Shown: positions 1-10,560 of the stretch, piece by piece | How the letters are laid out: each line of letters begins with the position of its first letter | Numbering within the stretch: the first letter of the stretch is position 1 | DNA from: an uncultured Rhodospirillales bacterium | Lineage (GTDB): Bacteria; Pseudomonadota; Alphaproteobacteria; Azospirillales; Azospirillaceae | Direction of reading: 5' to 3' | Length of the DNA: 64,000 nucleotides | Assembly (NCBI GenBank): GCA_903931735.1 | Contig: CAIZDL010000065.1 | Location: 1-64,000 of the forward strand | The notes under the pieces: generated by a model | What the model saw: the letters and a program-made list of their open reading frames with translations, nothing else | What the model was told of the DNA's origin: nothing | Databases searched by the model: none | Translations under genes and position numbers: made by a program

Positions 1-1584
1 CGCTATCGGGCGGCGCTGGCGCTCCGGCCTGCTTATCCCGATGCACTCAATAATCTTGGCAACTCGCTCTCGGTCCTTGGCGATCATTCGGCCGCGATTG
101 CCAGCTTTCGCGAGGCGTTGGCGTGCCGGCCCGGCTTTGCCGATGCCCTGATCAATTGGGGAAATGTCCTGAAGGAGCAAGGGTTGCTGGCCGATGCCCT
201 GGCCCACTATCGCCGAGCCTTGGCGAGTGACCCGAATTCGGCTGCCGCCCTGATCAATAGTGCGGGCGTGCTGCGGGACCAGGGGGTGTTAGAGGAGGCG
301 CTGCCCCTGTACCGCCGGGCGCTGGAGCTGTTGCCCGGTTGCGGCGATGCGATCAGCAATTTGTTGTTCGCGCTGAATAATTCAGGTGCGTTGACCCCCG
401 CCGCCCTGTTCGCCGAACACGCCCGGCTTGGCGCGGATCTTGAGGTGCGCGCCGTGGCCGGGCTGAAAATTTCGCCCCATGCCCCCCCCGGGGATTCGGT
501 TCGGCGGCTGAGAATCGGCTATGTTTCACCCGATTTTCGGGCTCATTCGGTCAGCCAGTTCTTTTTGCCGTTGCTGGCGGCCCACGATCCGGCGGCGGTT
601 GAAAGCTTTTGTTACGCCGATGTGTTGGTGCCCGATGCCATGACGGCGCGGTTGCGTGGCCATGCCGACCATTGGCTGAGCACGGTTGGCATGGCCGATG
701 CTGCTCTGGCGGAGCGCATTCGGGCCGATCAGATCGATATTCTGGTCGATCTCGCCGGTCACACCGCTCACAACCGGTTGGGGGTGTTTGCGCGCCGGGC
801 CGCCCCGGTTCAGGGGACGTGGCTGGGCTACCCCAACACCACCGGCTTGCCGGCGATGGATTACCGGTTGGTGGATGCCGTCACCGATCCGGAGGGGGAC
901 GCCGACGTGTTCGCCACCGAGCGTTTGATCAGACTCGAAGGTGGATTTTTGTGCTACGGCGCGCCCGAGGATGCGCCCGAGCCATCGCTGCCGCCCGGTC
1001 TTGAAACCGGCGTGGTGACATTTGGCTCGTTCAACAACCCGGCCAAGCTCTCGGAAGCCACGGTCGATGTGTGGGCGGCGATTTTGCGCCGGCTGCCAAC
1101 GGCGCGGTTGCTGCTCAAGGGCCAGGCGTTTGGGTGCGCTGAAACCTCGGCCCTCACCCGCGAGCGCTTCGCCCGGCGCGGCGTTGATGGCGGCAGGGTG
1201 GATCTGATGGCGCGAATCGCCGGGGCCACCGGCCATCTCGATGCCTATCGCCGAATCGATATCGGCCTCGATCCCATTCCCTATAATGGCACCACCACCA
1301 CCTGCGAGGCACTGTGGATGGGGGTGCCGGTGGTGACGATGCTGGGCGATCGTCATGCCGCGCGGGTTGGCGCCAGCCTGCTGGGCGGGCTGTGGCTGGG
1401 CGAGTTGGTCGGCGGGGATCGGAGCGATTATGTCGAAATCGCCGTGGCGCTGGCCGGCGACCCTGCGCGTCTCAGCCAAATGCGGGCGGGTTTGCGGGAG
1501 CGCATGAGGGGCTCTCGCCTCTGCTCCGCCCCGGCTTTTGCCCGCACCATCGAGGCCGCGTATCGGGCGTTGTGGCGGCGGTGA
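1..1584 (+). CDS. TPR-repeat / O-GlcNAc transferase (SPINDLY-like) C-terminal domain protein, truncated at the 5' window edge
   Basis: Reading frame is open from base 1; TPR repeats (ALxxxPxxAxALxNxGxxLxxxG) followed by RLRIGYVSPDFRAHSV...GSFNNPAKLS...YNGTTTTCEALWMGVPVVTM, typical of the bacterial OGT-like family. Confidence 0.9.
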   Translation, partial: RYRAALALRPAYPDALNNLGNSLSVLGDHSAAIASFREALACRPGFADALINWGNVLKEQGLLADALAHYRRALASDPNSAAALINSAGVLRDQGVLEEALPLYRRALELLPGCGDAISNLLFALNNSGALTPAALFAEHARLGADLEVRAVAGLKISPHAPPGDSVRRLRIGYVSPDFRAHSVSQFFLPLLAAHDPAAVESFCYADVLVPDAMTARLRGHADHWLSTVGMADAALAERIRADQIDILVDLAGHTAHNRLGVFARRAAPVQGTWLGYPNTTGLPAMDYRLVDAVTDPEGDADVFATERLIRLEGGFLCYGAPEDAPEPSLPPGLETGVVTFGSFNNPAKLSEATVDVWAAILRRLPTARLLLKGQAFGCAETSALTRERFARRGVDGGRVDLMARIAGATGHLDAYRRIDIGLDPIPYNGTTTTCEALWMGVPVVTMLGDRHAARVGASLLGGLWLGELVGGDRSDYVEIAVALAGDPARLSQMRAGLRERMRGSRLCSAPAFARTIEAAYRALWRR

Positions 1585-1698
1585 CTTTGAGCCGCCAATC
1601 CTGTTGCGGGCTGGCGGCTTTTATGGTTTGTTCGAACCTGAAGAGGCCAGTTCTTTTGTGGCGGCGGCCTCCCGTCTGAACAACGCGAAGCTCCTGTC

Positions 1699-2238
1699 AT
1701 GCCCCGGCTGCCCTGGATCGTCCACAAAGGTATGTTTTTGGTTCTGACACTTTTGCTGGGCGCCTGTAGCCTGTTTTCTGGCAGCAGCGGCCCCTCGCAG
1801 GAAGAAGTTCAGAAGCGGGAGATGTATAAATACGGCAGCATCATGGGGGGCGAAGGTGGCTTGAGCCTTTTTTCCGGCAGTAAGCGGCCGGATGGGGATC
1901 AGGGCGGCGGCGGTGGCCTTGGCGTCAACAGCTTTTTGTGGCGCGGTTCCCTCGATACATTGTCGTTTATGCCGGTGGTCTCGGCCGATCCTTTTGGCGG
2001 CGTGATCCTTACGGATTGGTACTCGCCGCCCGAGACGCCGGACAGCCGCTATAAGGTCAACATCTACATCCTCGACAAGCAGCTTCGCGCCGATGCTCTG
2101 CGAGTCTCGGTCTTCCGGCAGACCCGCGAGGGCGGTTCCTGGCGTGATAGCAAGGTTGCCGGTGATACCGCGACTCAGTTGGAAGACACCATCCTCACCC
2201 GCGCGCGTCAATTGCGTATGGCCCAGGTCAAGAACTAG
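1699..2238 (+). CDS. DUF3576-type lipoprotein
   Basis: Lipobox LLLGACS; conserved body GVNSFLWRGSLDTLSFMPVVSADPFGGVILTDWYSPP. Confidence 0.8.
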   Translation: MPRLPWIVHKGMFLVLTLLLGACSLFSGSSGPSQEEVQKREMYKYGSIMGGEGGLSLFSGSKRPDGDQGGGGGLGVNSFLWRGSLDTLSFMPVVSADPFGGVILTDWYSPPETPDSRYKVNIYILDKQLRADALRVSVFRQTREGGSWRDSKVAGDTATQLEDTILTRARQLRMAQVKN

Positions 2239-2241
2239 TCC

Positions 2242-2312
2242 CGGCGCCGCGCGCGGCGCCGAGTCGTCCCCAGGCGAGGGGCCGCGGTCTGGCCGGAAGG
2301 CGGCCGCGGCCC
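2242..2312 (+). terminator. Two consecutive GC-rich hairpins between the DUF3576 gene and leuS
   Basis: Perfect palindrome cggcgccgcg/cgcggcgccg (2242-2261), then gggccgcgg...ccgcggccc (2278-2312) followed by a T-rich stretch. Confidence 0.5.
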
Positions 2313-2354
2313 GTTCCGTTTTAACCGTTCAAAAATTATCAGAGTCCGACCGAC

Positions 2355-4922
2355 ATGGTTCGCTATAATTTCCGGGAAACCGAAGCCAAATGGCAGGCCG
2401 AATGGCAGCGGCGCGGTAGTTTTGTCGCGGTGGAACGCCCCGATCGGCCCAAATATTATGTGTTGGAGATGTTCCCCTATCCATCGGGGCGGCTGCATAT
2501 AGGCCATGTTCGCAATTATACGTTGGGCGACGTGGTGGCGCGGTTTAAGCGGGCCGAAGGCTTCAACGTGCTGCATCCCATGGGTTGGGATGCGTTTGGG
2601 CTTCCGGCCGAGAACGCGGCCATCGCCAATAAGGTCCACCCTGCCACCTGGACTTATGAAAATATCAAAGTAATGGGCGAACAGTTGCGAGTCATGGGGC
2701 TGGCCTATGACTGGACCCGCGAGATCGCGACGTGTGCGCCCGGCTATTATCGCCATGAACAAAAGATGTTCCTGGATTTTTTGAAGGCCGGGCTCGCCTA
2801 TCGGAAGGAAAGCTGGGTCAACTGGGACCCGGTTGAAAACACCGTGCTGGCCAACGAGCAGGTGATCGATGGGCGCGGGTGGCGCTCGGGGGCGCTGGTG
2901 GAAAAACGCCAGCTCTCCCAATGGTTTTTGCGCATCACCGAGTTTGCCGAAGACCTGCTGGAAGGGCTGGGAACGCTTGATCGCTGGCCCGATAAAGTGC
3001 GGGTGATGCAGGAAAATTGGATCGGCCGGTCCAGTGGTGCGCGCCTGACCTTTACTCTGGCCGGGTCTGGCGAGGGTATCGAGGTCTTTACGACTAGGCC
3101 CGATACTTTGTTTGGTGCGGCCTTTGTGGCGATTTCACCCAACCACCCGTTGGCAACCCGCCTTGCCGCCGAACAGCCGGCGTTGGCCGGGTTCATCGCC
3201 GAATGTAACCGGAGCGGCACCAGTGAAGCCGCGATCGAAACCGCCGAGAAGCTTGGCTTCGATACCGGGTTGAAGGTGGGGCATCCCTTTATCGAGGGGG
3301 CGACGCTGCCGGTGTATGTCGCCAACTTCGTGCTGATGGAGTATGGCACCGGGGCGATTTTCGGCTGTCCCGCCCACGATCAGCGCGATTTGGATTTTGC
3401 CCGGAAATATGGGTTGCCGGTCAAGGAAGTGGTGATTCCCGAGGGGGGGGACCCTGCGAGCTTCCGGGTTGGTGTCGAGGCTTATACCGGGCCGGGCACG
3501 CTGCATCATTCGGGCTTTTTGGATGGCATGGCCGTCGATTTGTCCAAGCAGGCGGCGGGCGAGCGGCTGGAGCAGATGGGCATCGGCAAGCGCGTCATCC
3601 AATATCGGCTGCGCGATTGGGGGGTGTCGCGGCAGCGCTATTGGGGTTGCCCGATTCCGGTGGTTCATTGTCGCGCCTGCGGCATCGTGCCGGTTCCCGA
3701 CGACCAATTGCCGGTGCGCCTGCCCGATGATGTCAGCTTCGATAAGCCGGGCAATCCGCTGGAGCATCACCCAACCTGGAAGCACATCGCCTGCCCGGCT
3801 TGCGGCCAGCCGGCGGTGCGCGAAACCGACACGTTCGATACCTTCTTCGAGTCGTCGTGGTATTTCGCCCGCTACACCTCCCCCGGCGAGACCACGCGCG
3901 CGTTCGACCCCCAGGCCGCCGATTATTGGCTGCCGGTGGACCAGTATATTGGCGGCATCGAGCACGCGGTCCTTCATCTCCTGTATTCGCGCTTTTTCAC
4001 CCTGGCGCTGAAGCGCTGCGGCTACCTTAACGTTGCCGAGCCGTTTGCCGGGTTAATGACCCAGGGCATGGTCACCCACCAAACTTATAAGGACGACACC
4101 GGCAACTGGCTCTACCCCGAAGAGGTGGAGGAGCGCGGCGCGGGTCCGGTGCGGGTTTCCGACGGGACGGCGGTGGCGGTGGGCCGGCTCGAGAAGATGA
4201 GCAAGTCCAAGAAAAATGTCGTCGGTTTGGAACGGGTGGTCGATGCTTACGGCGCCGATACCGCGCGCTTGCTGCTGATGTCCGACAGCCCGCCCGAGCG
4301 GGATCTGGAATGGACCGAGTCGGGCATCGATGGCGCGTGGCGCTTTATCAACCGGTTGTGGCGGATCGCAACCGAGCCTGCGGTGGGTCTGCCCGCTCCC
4401 GGCACGCCGATGCCGGCCTCGCTGTCGGTCAAGGCCGGGGCCGCGCGCCGGGCCACCCACAAGACCGTGGCCGCGATCACCGAGGATTTGGGCAAGTTCC
4501 ATTTCAACAAGGCGGTGGCGCGGATAAGGGAACTCTCGAACACGCTGGCCGAGCTTGGCGCGGGCGAGGGCGAAGACTGGGCGCTGCGGGAGGGGCTGGA
4601 GGCGCTGGTTGGCCTGATCAACCCAATCACGCCGCATCTGGCTGAAGAGCTGTGGCAACACCTCGGGTACGATACGCCGTTGACCGACCGGCCGTGGCCC
4701 GGTTTCGATCCGGCGCTGGTCCGCGACGATGTGGTGACGGTGGCGGTTCAGGTGAACGGCAAGCTGCGCGCGACGCTGTCTTTGGCCCGTAACCTGCCGG
4801 CGGCCGAGGCCGAGCGGGCGGCGCTGGCCGACCCCGGCGTGGTGCGGGCGCTGGAGGGCAAGGTGGTGCGCAAAGTCATCGTGGTGCCGAATCGGATCGT
4901 CAATATCGTGATCTCAGCCTGA
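2355..4922 (+). CDS. leuS: Leucyl-tRNA synthetase
   Basis: HIGH-type motif [24 protein letters not shown] motif, full-length class I LeuRS. Confidence 0.98.
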   Translation: MVRYNFRETEAKWQAEWQRRGSFVAVERPDRPKYYVLEMFPYPSGRLHIGHVRNYTLGDVVARFKRAEGFNVLHPMGWDAFGLPAENAAIANKVHPATWTYENIKVMGEQLRVMGLAYDWTREIATCAPGYYRHEQKMFLDFLKAGLAYRKESWVNWDPVENTVLANEQVIDGRGWRSGALVEKRQLSQWFLRITEFAEDLLEGLGTLDRWPDKVRVMQENWIGRSSGARLTFTLAGSGEGIEVFTTRPDTLFGAAFVAISPNHPLATRLAAEQPALAGFIAECNRSGTSEAAIETAEKLGFDTGLKVGHPFIEGATLPVYVANFVLMEYGTGAIFGCPAHDQRDLDFARKYGLPVKEVVIPEGGDPASFRVGVEAYTGPGTLHHSGFLDGMAVDLSKQAAGERLEQMGIGKRVIQYRLRDWGVSRQRYWGCPIPVVHCRACGIVPVPDDQLPVRLPDDVSFDKPGNPLEHHPTWKHIACPACGQPAVRETDTFDTFFESSWYFARYTSPGETTRAFDPQAADYWLPVDQYIGGIEHAVLHLLYSRFFTLALKRCGYLNVAEPFAGLMTQGMVTHQTYKDDTGNWLYPEEVEERGAGPVRVSDGTAVAVGRLEKMSKSKKNVVGLERVVDAYGADTARLLLMSDSPPERDLEWTESGIDGAWRFINRLWRIATEPAVGLPAPGTPMPASLSVKAGAARRATHKTVAAITEDLGKFHFNKAVARIRELSNTLAELGAGEGEDWALREGLEALVGLINPITPHLAEELWQHLGYDTPLTDRPWPGFDPALVRDDVVTVAVQVNGKLRATLSLARNLPAAEAERAALADPGVVRALEGKVVRKVIVVPNRIVNIVISA

Positions 4923-4937
4923 ACGGGGAGACGGCGG

Positions 4938-5471
4938 ATGCGTGGTTTAAGCGGCTGGGCGCTGGCGTCGTTGCTCTTGCTTGGGGCCTGCGGCTTTCAT
5001 CCGATGATGGGCGATAGCGGGGCCGATAGCGTTGTTGCCGGGGCGCTGGCCAAGGTCGAGGTTGCCGAAATCAAGGATCGCACCGGTCAAAAGCTGCGGA
5101 ATCTGTTGATCGACCGATTTTATCACGATCACCGGCCGACCGCGCCTGAATATCGGCTGGAAGTGGTGCTTGAAGCGGCCGAGCAGCTCGTGGCCATCGA
5201 AAAGGACGCCACCACCTCCCGCGCTCAGTGGTCGGCAACGGCGACGTATCGGCTGGTTCACATCGCGACCGGCAAGGTGGTGATCAAGGGCGTGTCGCGC
5301 TCGGTTCCCGGTTATAATGTCAATAATTACCAGTGGGCATCGTTCATATCCCAGGAAAGCGCGCTGGACCGGGGCGTTGAATTCGTGAGCGACGAGATCA
5401 AAACCAGGGTTGCGCTCTATTTCGCCCGTGACCCCGATCATCGGCTGGCTGTGCCGGCTCCGGTGCCGTGA
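4938..5471 (+). CDS. lptE: LPS assembly lipoprotein LptE
   Basis: Lipobox LLGACGFHP; follows leuS and precedes holA, as commonly in Alphaproteobacteria. Confidence 0.88.
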   Translation: MRGLSGWALASLLLLGACGFHPMMGDSGADSVVAGALAKVEVAEIKDRTGQKLRNLLIDRFYHDHRPTAPEYRLEVVLEAAEQLVAIEKDATTSRAQWSATATYRLVHIATGKVVIKGVSRSVPGYNVNNYQWASFISQESALDRGVEFVSDEIKTRVALYFARDPDHRLAVPAPVP

Positions 5472-6523
5472 AGCTTCAGGGTCGGGCCATTGAGGGGTTC
5501 CTCGCCCGCCCGGACCCGAAAATCCGGGCGGTGCTGGTTTATGGCCCCGACGCCGGCTTGGTTCGGGATCGTGCCGATACCGTGAGCCGCTCGGTGGTGG
5601 CCGATCTCGACGACCCATTTCGGGTGGTGGAGTTGACCGCGAAGGCGCTGGCCGGATATCCCGCGCGGCTGGTGGATGAGGCGGCGGCGCTGTCGCTCAC
5701 GGGCGGACGGCGCCTCATTCGGCTGCGGGAGACCGAGGACGGTGTTACCGGAGCCTTTGCCGCCTTGTTTGAGGCCAGCACCGGTGGCGACAGCTTGGTG
5801 GTGGCCGAGGCTGGCGACTTGGGTGCGCGCTCGCGGTTGAGGCTGGCCTTTGAGGCTGCGACCACCGGCGCCGCGCTGCCGTGCTACATGGAAGACGAAT
5901 CCTCCTTGCGCCGGGTGCTGGTTGAGCTGGCAGCGGCGGTTGGTTTGGTGCTCGACCCCGATGCTCAGGCGTTTTTAGCCGCCAACCTCGTCGGCGACCG
6001 GATGATGGCCCGGGGCGAAATCGAGAAGTTGTCGCTCTACCTCAACTCCAGTCCGGGCCGGGGCGGCGAGCGTCGGGTTGGGCTGGAGGATGTTCAGGCG
6101 GTAATCGGCGACAGCGCCTCGCTGCTTTCCCTCGATGATCCGGCCTGGGCCGCAGCGTCGGGTGATTTCCCAGCCCTTGATTGCGCGCTCGGACGGTTGT
6201 TTGGCGAGGGCATGGCCGCCGTGGCGGTATTGCGCGCGGCCCAGCGCCATTTTCAGCGCTTGCATTGGGCGCAGGGGGAAATTGGGGCGGGTATGAGCGG
6301 CGAGGCCGCGGTAAAAGCGCTTAAACCGCCGGTTTTTTTCAAAATGCAGGCGGTTTTCGCGGCGCAGCTACGCCAGTGGCCGCCAGCGCCCTTGCGCCAA
6401 GCGCTGGAGCGGCTGGTTGAGGCCGAGGCCGAGTGCAAACGCACGGGAATGCCCGACGAAACGCTCACCGCCCGGGTGTTGTTTCAATTGGCGGCGATGG
6501 CCCGAGCCCGGCGGGCCCGGTGA
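5468..6523 (+). CDS. holA: DNA polymerase III delta subunit
   Basis: HolA-like sequence (IRAVLVYGPDAGLVRDRAD...); 4-nt overlap with lptE. Confidence 0.92.
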   Translation: MKLQGRAIEGFLARPDPKIRAVLVYGPDAGLVRDRADTVSRSVVADLDDPFRVVELTAKALAGYPARLVDEAAALSLTGGRRLIRLRETEDGVTGAFAALFEASTGGDSLVVAEAGDLGARSRLRLAFEAATTGAALPCYMEDESSLRRVLVELAAAVGLVLDPDAQAFLAANLVGDRMMARGEIEKLSLYLNSSPGRGGERRVGLEDVQAVIGDSASLLSLDDPAWAAASGDFPALDCALGRLFGEGMAAVAVLRAAQRHFQRLHWAQGEIGAGMSGEAAVKALKPPVFFKMQAVFAAQLRQWPPAPLRQALERLVEAEAECKRTGMPDETLTARVLFQLAAMARARRAR

Positions 6524-6615
6524 CGAAAATGGGGGACACGAAATGCGGAAAGGCTTTTTAATTCATCGGCAACGACTATGATGCGTATTATAGTCAGGCT
6601 CGACGCTGGGAGGTT

Positions 6616-8013
6616 TTGCGCTGGCCCAAATTTGGCTGGGTTGGGGTTGGGTTCAGCAACGGTCGGGGAGTGGCGACCATTACGTATGCCGAAAAGTTTA
6701 ATATTGATTACAAAAAGATAACGCCAGCCGAGCTAAAGGTGGTGTTGGAGAAACATGCTCGCTACGTTGGCTCGAAGCAGGGGGGGGTGCGCGCCAGCCT
6801 CAAGTTCTATGACCTTTCATTTGCCGATTTTCGCGGGGCGTGTCTCGCGGGCGCCGATTTTACCGGTAGCAAGCTCGCCGAGGCTGACTTTACCGAAGCT
6901 GATTTGCGGGGCGCGCTGTTGTTTGGCGCCGACCTGCGGGAGGCCAAGTGCGCCCGCGCCAATATGGCGAAAGCCGATTTACGCGGGGCGGCCCTGCGCG
7001 GGGCGGAAATGCCTCGGGCCAACCTCTCTGAAGCGGATTTGCGCGACGGCTATTTGATGCGGCAGAAGGATGGCGAGCTGAAAAGCACGGCCCCTGAAGA
7101 CGCGCATTCCCAGCTTTCAAGCGCGCGGCTGGCCGGGGCCAATCTCAGCAAGGCCAAGCTCGCCAACGCTTTTTTGGTTCAGACCGATCTGCGTGATACC
7201 AATCTTTCGGGCAGTATTTTTATTGGCGCCGACCTCAGCAACTCCGATTTGACCGGAGCCAATCTTGAGGGCGCCGATCTTTCCGACGCCAATCTTTCCG
7301 GCTGCAAGCTTGCCGGGGCGATTCTCAACCGGGCGTTGCTGCGGGACACCAATCTGACCGGGGCGTGCCTGGTTGGGGCGCTGCTCGATGAGGTCGATCT
7401 GTCCACCGCCAATCTCACCGGGGCCGATGTGCTCCAGCGGTTGGAGAATATCGACGAGCGGGTGAGGAAGATCCTTCAGGATCACCGGGAGTGGATTGTC
7501 AGCAACGGCCACAAGGGCGCCCGTGCCGATCTCAGCAAGCACGATTTAACCGGGGTGGACCTGAGCAAGGTTAATCTTTCGGCGGCGCTGTTCGGGTGTG
7601 CCGTGCTCAAAGACGCCAATCTTTCAGGAACGACGCTGGCGATGGCCGATCTCTCGTTCGCCGATTTGCGTCAGGCGAAATTGATCGGCGCGGATCTCCG
7701 GGGCGCCTGTTTGGAGCGCGCCACCCTCAACGAGGCCGACCTCACCAATGTCATCGCCGGGCCGATGGAGTTGCGCAACGGCCATGGCTGGCCGACCAAA
7801 TTTGGCTTCGCCCGCTTCGTTCGGGCGGTGCTGAATGGCGGGGATTTCACCAAGGCGGTGTTGGCGGGCGCTGATCTTAGCCAAGCCAATCTCAAAAACA
7901 CTCAAATGGCCGGCGCCGATTTGAAAGACGCCGTGATGACCATGGCCGATGCCCGGGGCGCGGATTTTACCGGGGCCGACGTGCGCGGCACCGTCGATTT
8001 TCGTCCCGACTGA
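6616..8013 (+). CDS. Pentapeptide-repeat protein
   Basis: Many A(D/N)LxxA repeats; the annotated start may be upstream of the true start. Confidence 0.9.
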   Translation: MRWPKFGWVGVGFSNGRGVATITYAEKFNIDYKKITPAELKVVLEKHARYVGSKQGGVRASLKFYDLSFADFRGACLAGADFTGSKLAEADFTEADLRGALLFGADLREAKCARANMAKADLRGAALRGAEMPRANLSEADLRDGYLMRQKDGELKSTAPEDAHSQLSSARLAGANLSKAKLANAFLVQTDLRDTNLSGSIFIGADLSNSDLTGANLEGADLSDANLSGCKLAGAILNRALLRDTNLTGACLVGALLDEVDLSTANLTGADVLQRLENIDERVRKILQDHREWIVSNGHKGARADLSKHDLTGVDLSKVNLSAALFGCAVLKDANLSGTTLAMADLSFADLRQAKLIGADLRGACLERATLNEADLTNVIAGPMELRNGHGWPTKFGFARFVRAVLNGGDFTKAVLAGADLSQANLKNTQMAGADLKDAVMTMADARGADFTGADVRGTVDFRPD

Positions 8014-8109
8014 CGGCGGGCCGCCAGAGCTGCGGATTAGGCTGGACGAAGCGTTTGGTCGTAAATTATAAATATGACTATAATTTCGTTTTCGTAAATT
8101 GGGAGGCTC

Positions 8110-8562
8110 GTGATGAGCAAAGAAGTTGAAACAAAATCTGATGTCGACGGAAAGACTGTATATGAGACTAAGTTAGCGAAAGTTACCGCTAAAGCTGAGC
8201 CTTGGGGCGTGACGGTCACTTTTTTTGGCAATTTTGAGGTGGTCGCCGCAAAGACCGCCCACGATATTATCAATTGGTTTTGCGGCCTTGATCAAAAGTG
8301 GGTCGCTTTCGATTTGCGCAACACTCTTTCCATCGATGATGGGGCGCTCGGGCTGGTGATGCTTCTCAAGGGCATATCGGTGGAAAAACAGATCACGATG
8401 GCGGTGATTTGCGCCGAGAGCCGGGCCAACAAAATTACCGCCGCGTTCAAGCGCGCCAGTCTTGATGGAACCTTGAAGGTCTATCATTCGCCGCACACCT
8501 TTGCGCTGGCGGCGGCGGCTGCGATCAAGCAGGCGGCGGCTGCGGCGGCAAAGAGCGGCTGA
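8110..8562 (+). CDS. Small STAS/anti-sigma-antagonist-like protein
   Basis: GVTVTFFGNFEV...WVAFDLRNTLSIDDGALGLVMLLKG resembles a STAS fold; GTG (8110) or ATG (8113) start after ggagg. Confidence 0.5.
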   Translation: MMSKEVETKSDVDGKTVYETKLAKVTAKAEPWGVTVTFFGNFEVVAAKTAHDIINWFCGLDQKWVAFDLRNTLSIDDGALGLVMLLKGISVEKQITMAVICAESRANKITAAFKRASLDGTLKVYHSPHTFALAAAAAIKQAAAAAAKSG

Positions 8563-8573
8563 TCGGGCCGGTT

Positions 8574-10361
8574 TCACTCTTTTGCGAGCAGCCCGCGCAG
8601 GCGATCGATCAGCGAACGGAATGGGTGGGCCGGCGCGTTTTCCTCCGTCCTGATCAGCAGGCCGACTTCTGTGATCTCCAGGCCGAGCATATCGACCACG
8701 ATCAGGTCGACCGGACCGATGCGCAGCCGGTCGCCCCGGCCGGCGCTGGGGCCGATGCGCTCCTTGATCAGGCCGCCAACGGTCATACCCGGAACCGGGG
8801 TCTCGATCGGGATATCGTAGGCGCGGGCCAGACCTTCCACCGGCGTCGTCCCGCTGACGATAAAGTCTCCCTGATCGCGGTTGGCGAAGGCGGCGGGGGA
8901 TTTGTGGCGGCGGGAGAACACGCGGTCCACCGCCAGGGCTTGTTCCGGAGGCGTCAGCACCAGCACGACATCGCCGATGTGCAACCGGTCCATGTCGTGG
9001 GTCGAGATGACGGTGCCGGTCCGGATCACCGAGACCAGCCGCGCCCGCTCGGGGATTTGCAGCCGCGCGAACGGGTGATCGGCCGCCCGGCTGTGGGGCT
9101 TTACGGTATAGGCGACCAAATCCCGGTCGGTTTGCTGCACCATGTCGAATTCAAGCCGGTCGGCCGCCTCGGGCGTGGGGGCGAGGGCAACGCCGAGCCG
9201 GCGCGCCATCCAGGGGGCGGTCCAGCCCTGAAGCGACAGCGACACCAACACCACCACGAAGGCGGCGTTGAAAAAGATGTGCTGCGAGTCGATGCCCATT
9301 AACCCCGGAACCAGGGCCAAAAAAATTGGCACCGCGCCGCGCAGCCCAACCCAGGATGCAAAGAGCTGTTCGCGCCAGCTAAAATCGAAAGGCGCCAGCG
9401 CCACCACCACCGCCACCGGCCGGGCGACGAAAATCAGCACCCCCGCGATGCCCAGCGCCAGCCAGCCCTGGGCTACCAGCAAATGCGGGCTGACCAGCAG
9501 CCCCAGCAGCAAAAACATCACGATTTGGGCCAGCCACATCAGCCCATCAAAGAAGCGGCAGATCAGTGTCCGTGCCCGTACGCGCCGGTTCCCATAAACG
9601 ATGCCCGCCACGTACATGGCGAGATAGCCGCTGCCGCCCAGCAGCGCCGTGCTGCTAAAGCATAAAAGGCAAAGGGCGAGGGCCAGAATTGGATAGAGCC
9701 CGGCCGCCAGTTCCAGCCGGTTGGTCAGCACCGACAGGGCGACGCCGCCCAGCCAGCCCAAGCCTAGCCCAAGGCCCATTTGCAGGGCAAAGTCTTCCAG
9801 CACGCTCCAGCCCGGGTCGGCGTTTCCGGCCTTGATCAGGGTGACGCAGGCCATGGTGAGAAAGATGCCCATGGGATCGTTGCTGCCGGACTCGACCTCG
9901 AGGGTCGCGCGCAGCCGGTCGCGTAACGAGACGCCCTGCCGGCCGAGCATCATGAACACGGCAGGGGCATCGGTGCCGGCGACGATCGCGCCCATTAGGA
10001 AGGCTGGCAGCGGGGCGAGATGGAACAGCCAATGAGCCCCGGCGGCAACGATGGACGCCGTGATCAGCGTGCCGAGAGTGGCGAGCGACAGCGCCGGCGC
10101 CCAGGCCGAGCGGAGCGTTTGGTAAGGCGTGCGCAACCCGCCATCGAAAAGGATGATGGCCAGCGCCGCGTTTCCGATCAAAAATGACAATTCGATGTTG
10201 TTAAAAACGATGCCGCCCGGGCCTTCTTCGCCTGCAATCATGCCGAGGCCAAGGAAGGTCAGCAGCAGCGGTGCGCCGACTCGCGCCGACAAAAGCCCGG
10301 CGATGATGCTGGCGAACAACAGCAATGATCCGATCAGCAAGCCGACCAGCCCGCCGGTCAT
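8574..10361 (-). CDS. CPA1-type potassium/proton antiporter with C-terminal TrkA_C/transporter-associated domains
   Basis: Multi-TM MTGGLVGLLIGSLLLFASIIAGLLSARVGAPLLL...FDGGLRT...GTDAPAVF; NhaP2/CvrA-like; internal ATG at 10361 preferred over the track start. Confidence 0.9.
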   Translation of the reverse strand: MTGGLVGLLIGSLLLFASIIAGLLSARVGAPLLLTFLGLGMIAGEEGPGGIVFNNIELSFLIGNAALAIILFDGGLRTPYQTLRSAWAPALSLATLGTLITASIVAAGAHWLFHLAPLPAFLMGAIVAGTDAPAVFMMLGRQGVSLRDRLRATLEVESGSNDPMGIFLTMACVTLIKAGNADPGWSVLEDFALQMGLGLGLGWLGGVALSVLTNRLELAAGLYPILALALCLLCFSSTALLGGSGYLAMYVAGIVYGNRRVRARTLICRFFDGLMWLAQIVMFLLLGLLVSPHLLVAQGWLALGIAGVLIFVARPVAVVVALAPFDFSWREQLFASWVGLRGAVPIFLALVPGLMGIDSQHIFFNAAFVVVLVSLSLQGWTAPWMARRLGVALAPTPEAADRLEFDMVQQTDRDLVAYTVKPHSRAADHPFARLQIPERARLVSVIRTGTVISTHDMDRLHIGDVVLVLTPPEQALAVDRVFSRRHKSPAAFANRDQGDFIVSGTTPVEGLARAYDIPIETPVPGMTVGGLIKERIGPSAGRGDRLRIGPVDLIVVDMLGLEITEVGLLIRTEENAPAHPFRSLIDRLRGLLAKE

Positions 10362-10560
10362 TTCGAGTCCCTCTTCGTTGTGGCACGAGCCGTTTTTGCG
10401 GCCGGGCGCAGTGTGGCGGTCCCCGGTCGTCGTTGGCAACCCTTTCGATACCGTACCCGAGACCTTTTGTGGCAGGCGCGTCGGGAGATGGACTTGCAGT
10501 GGAAAAACAAGGTATTGTTTCGCACTAAGGGCCGTTGGGAGGGGGCGGGTGGTCTTCGAA

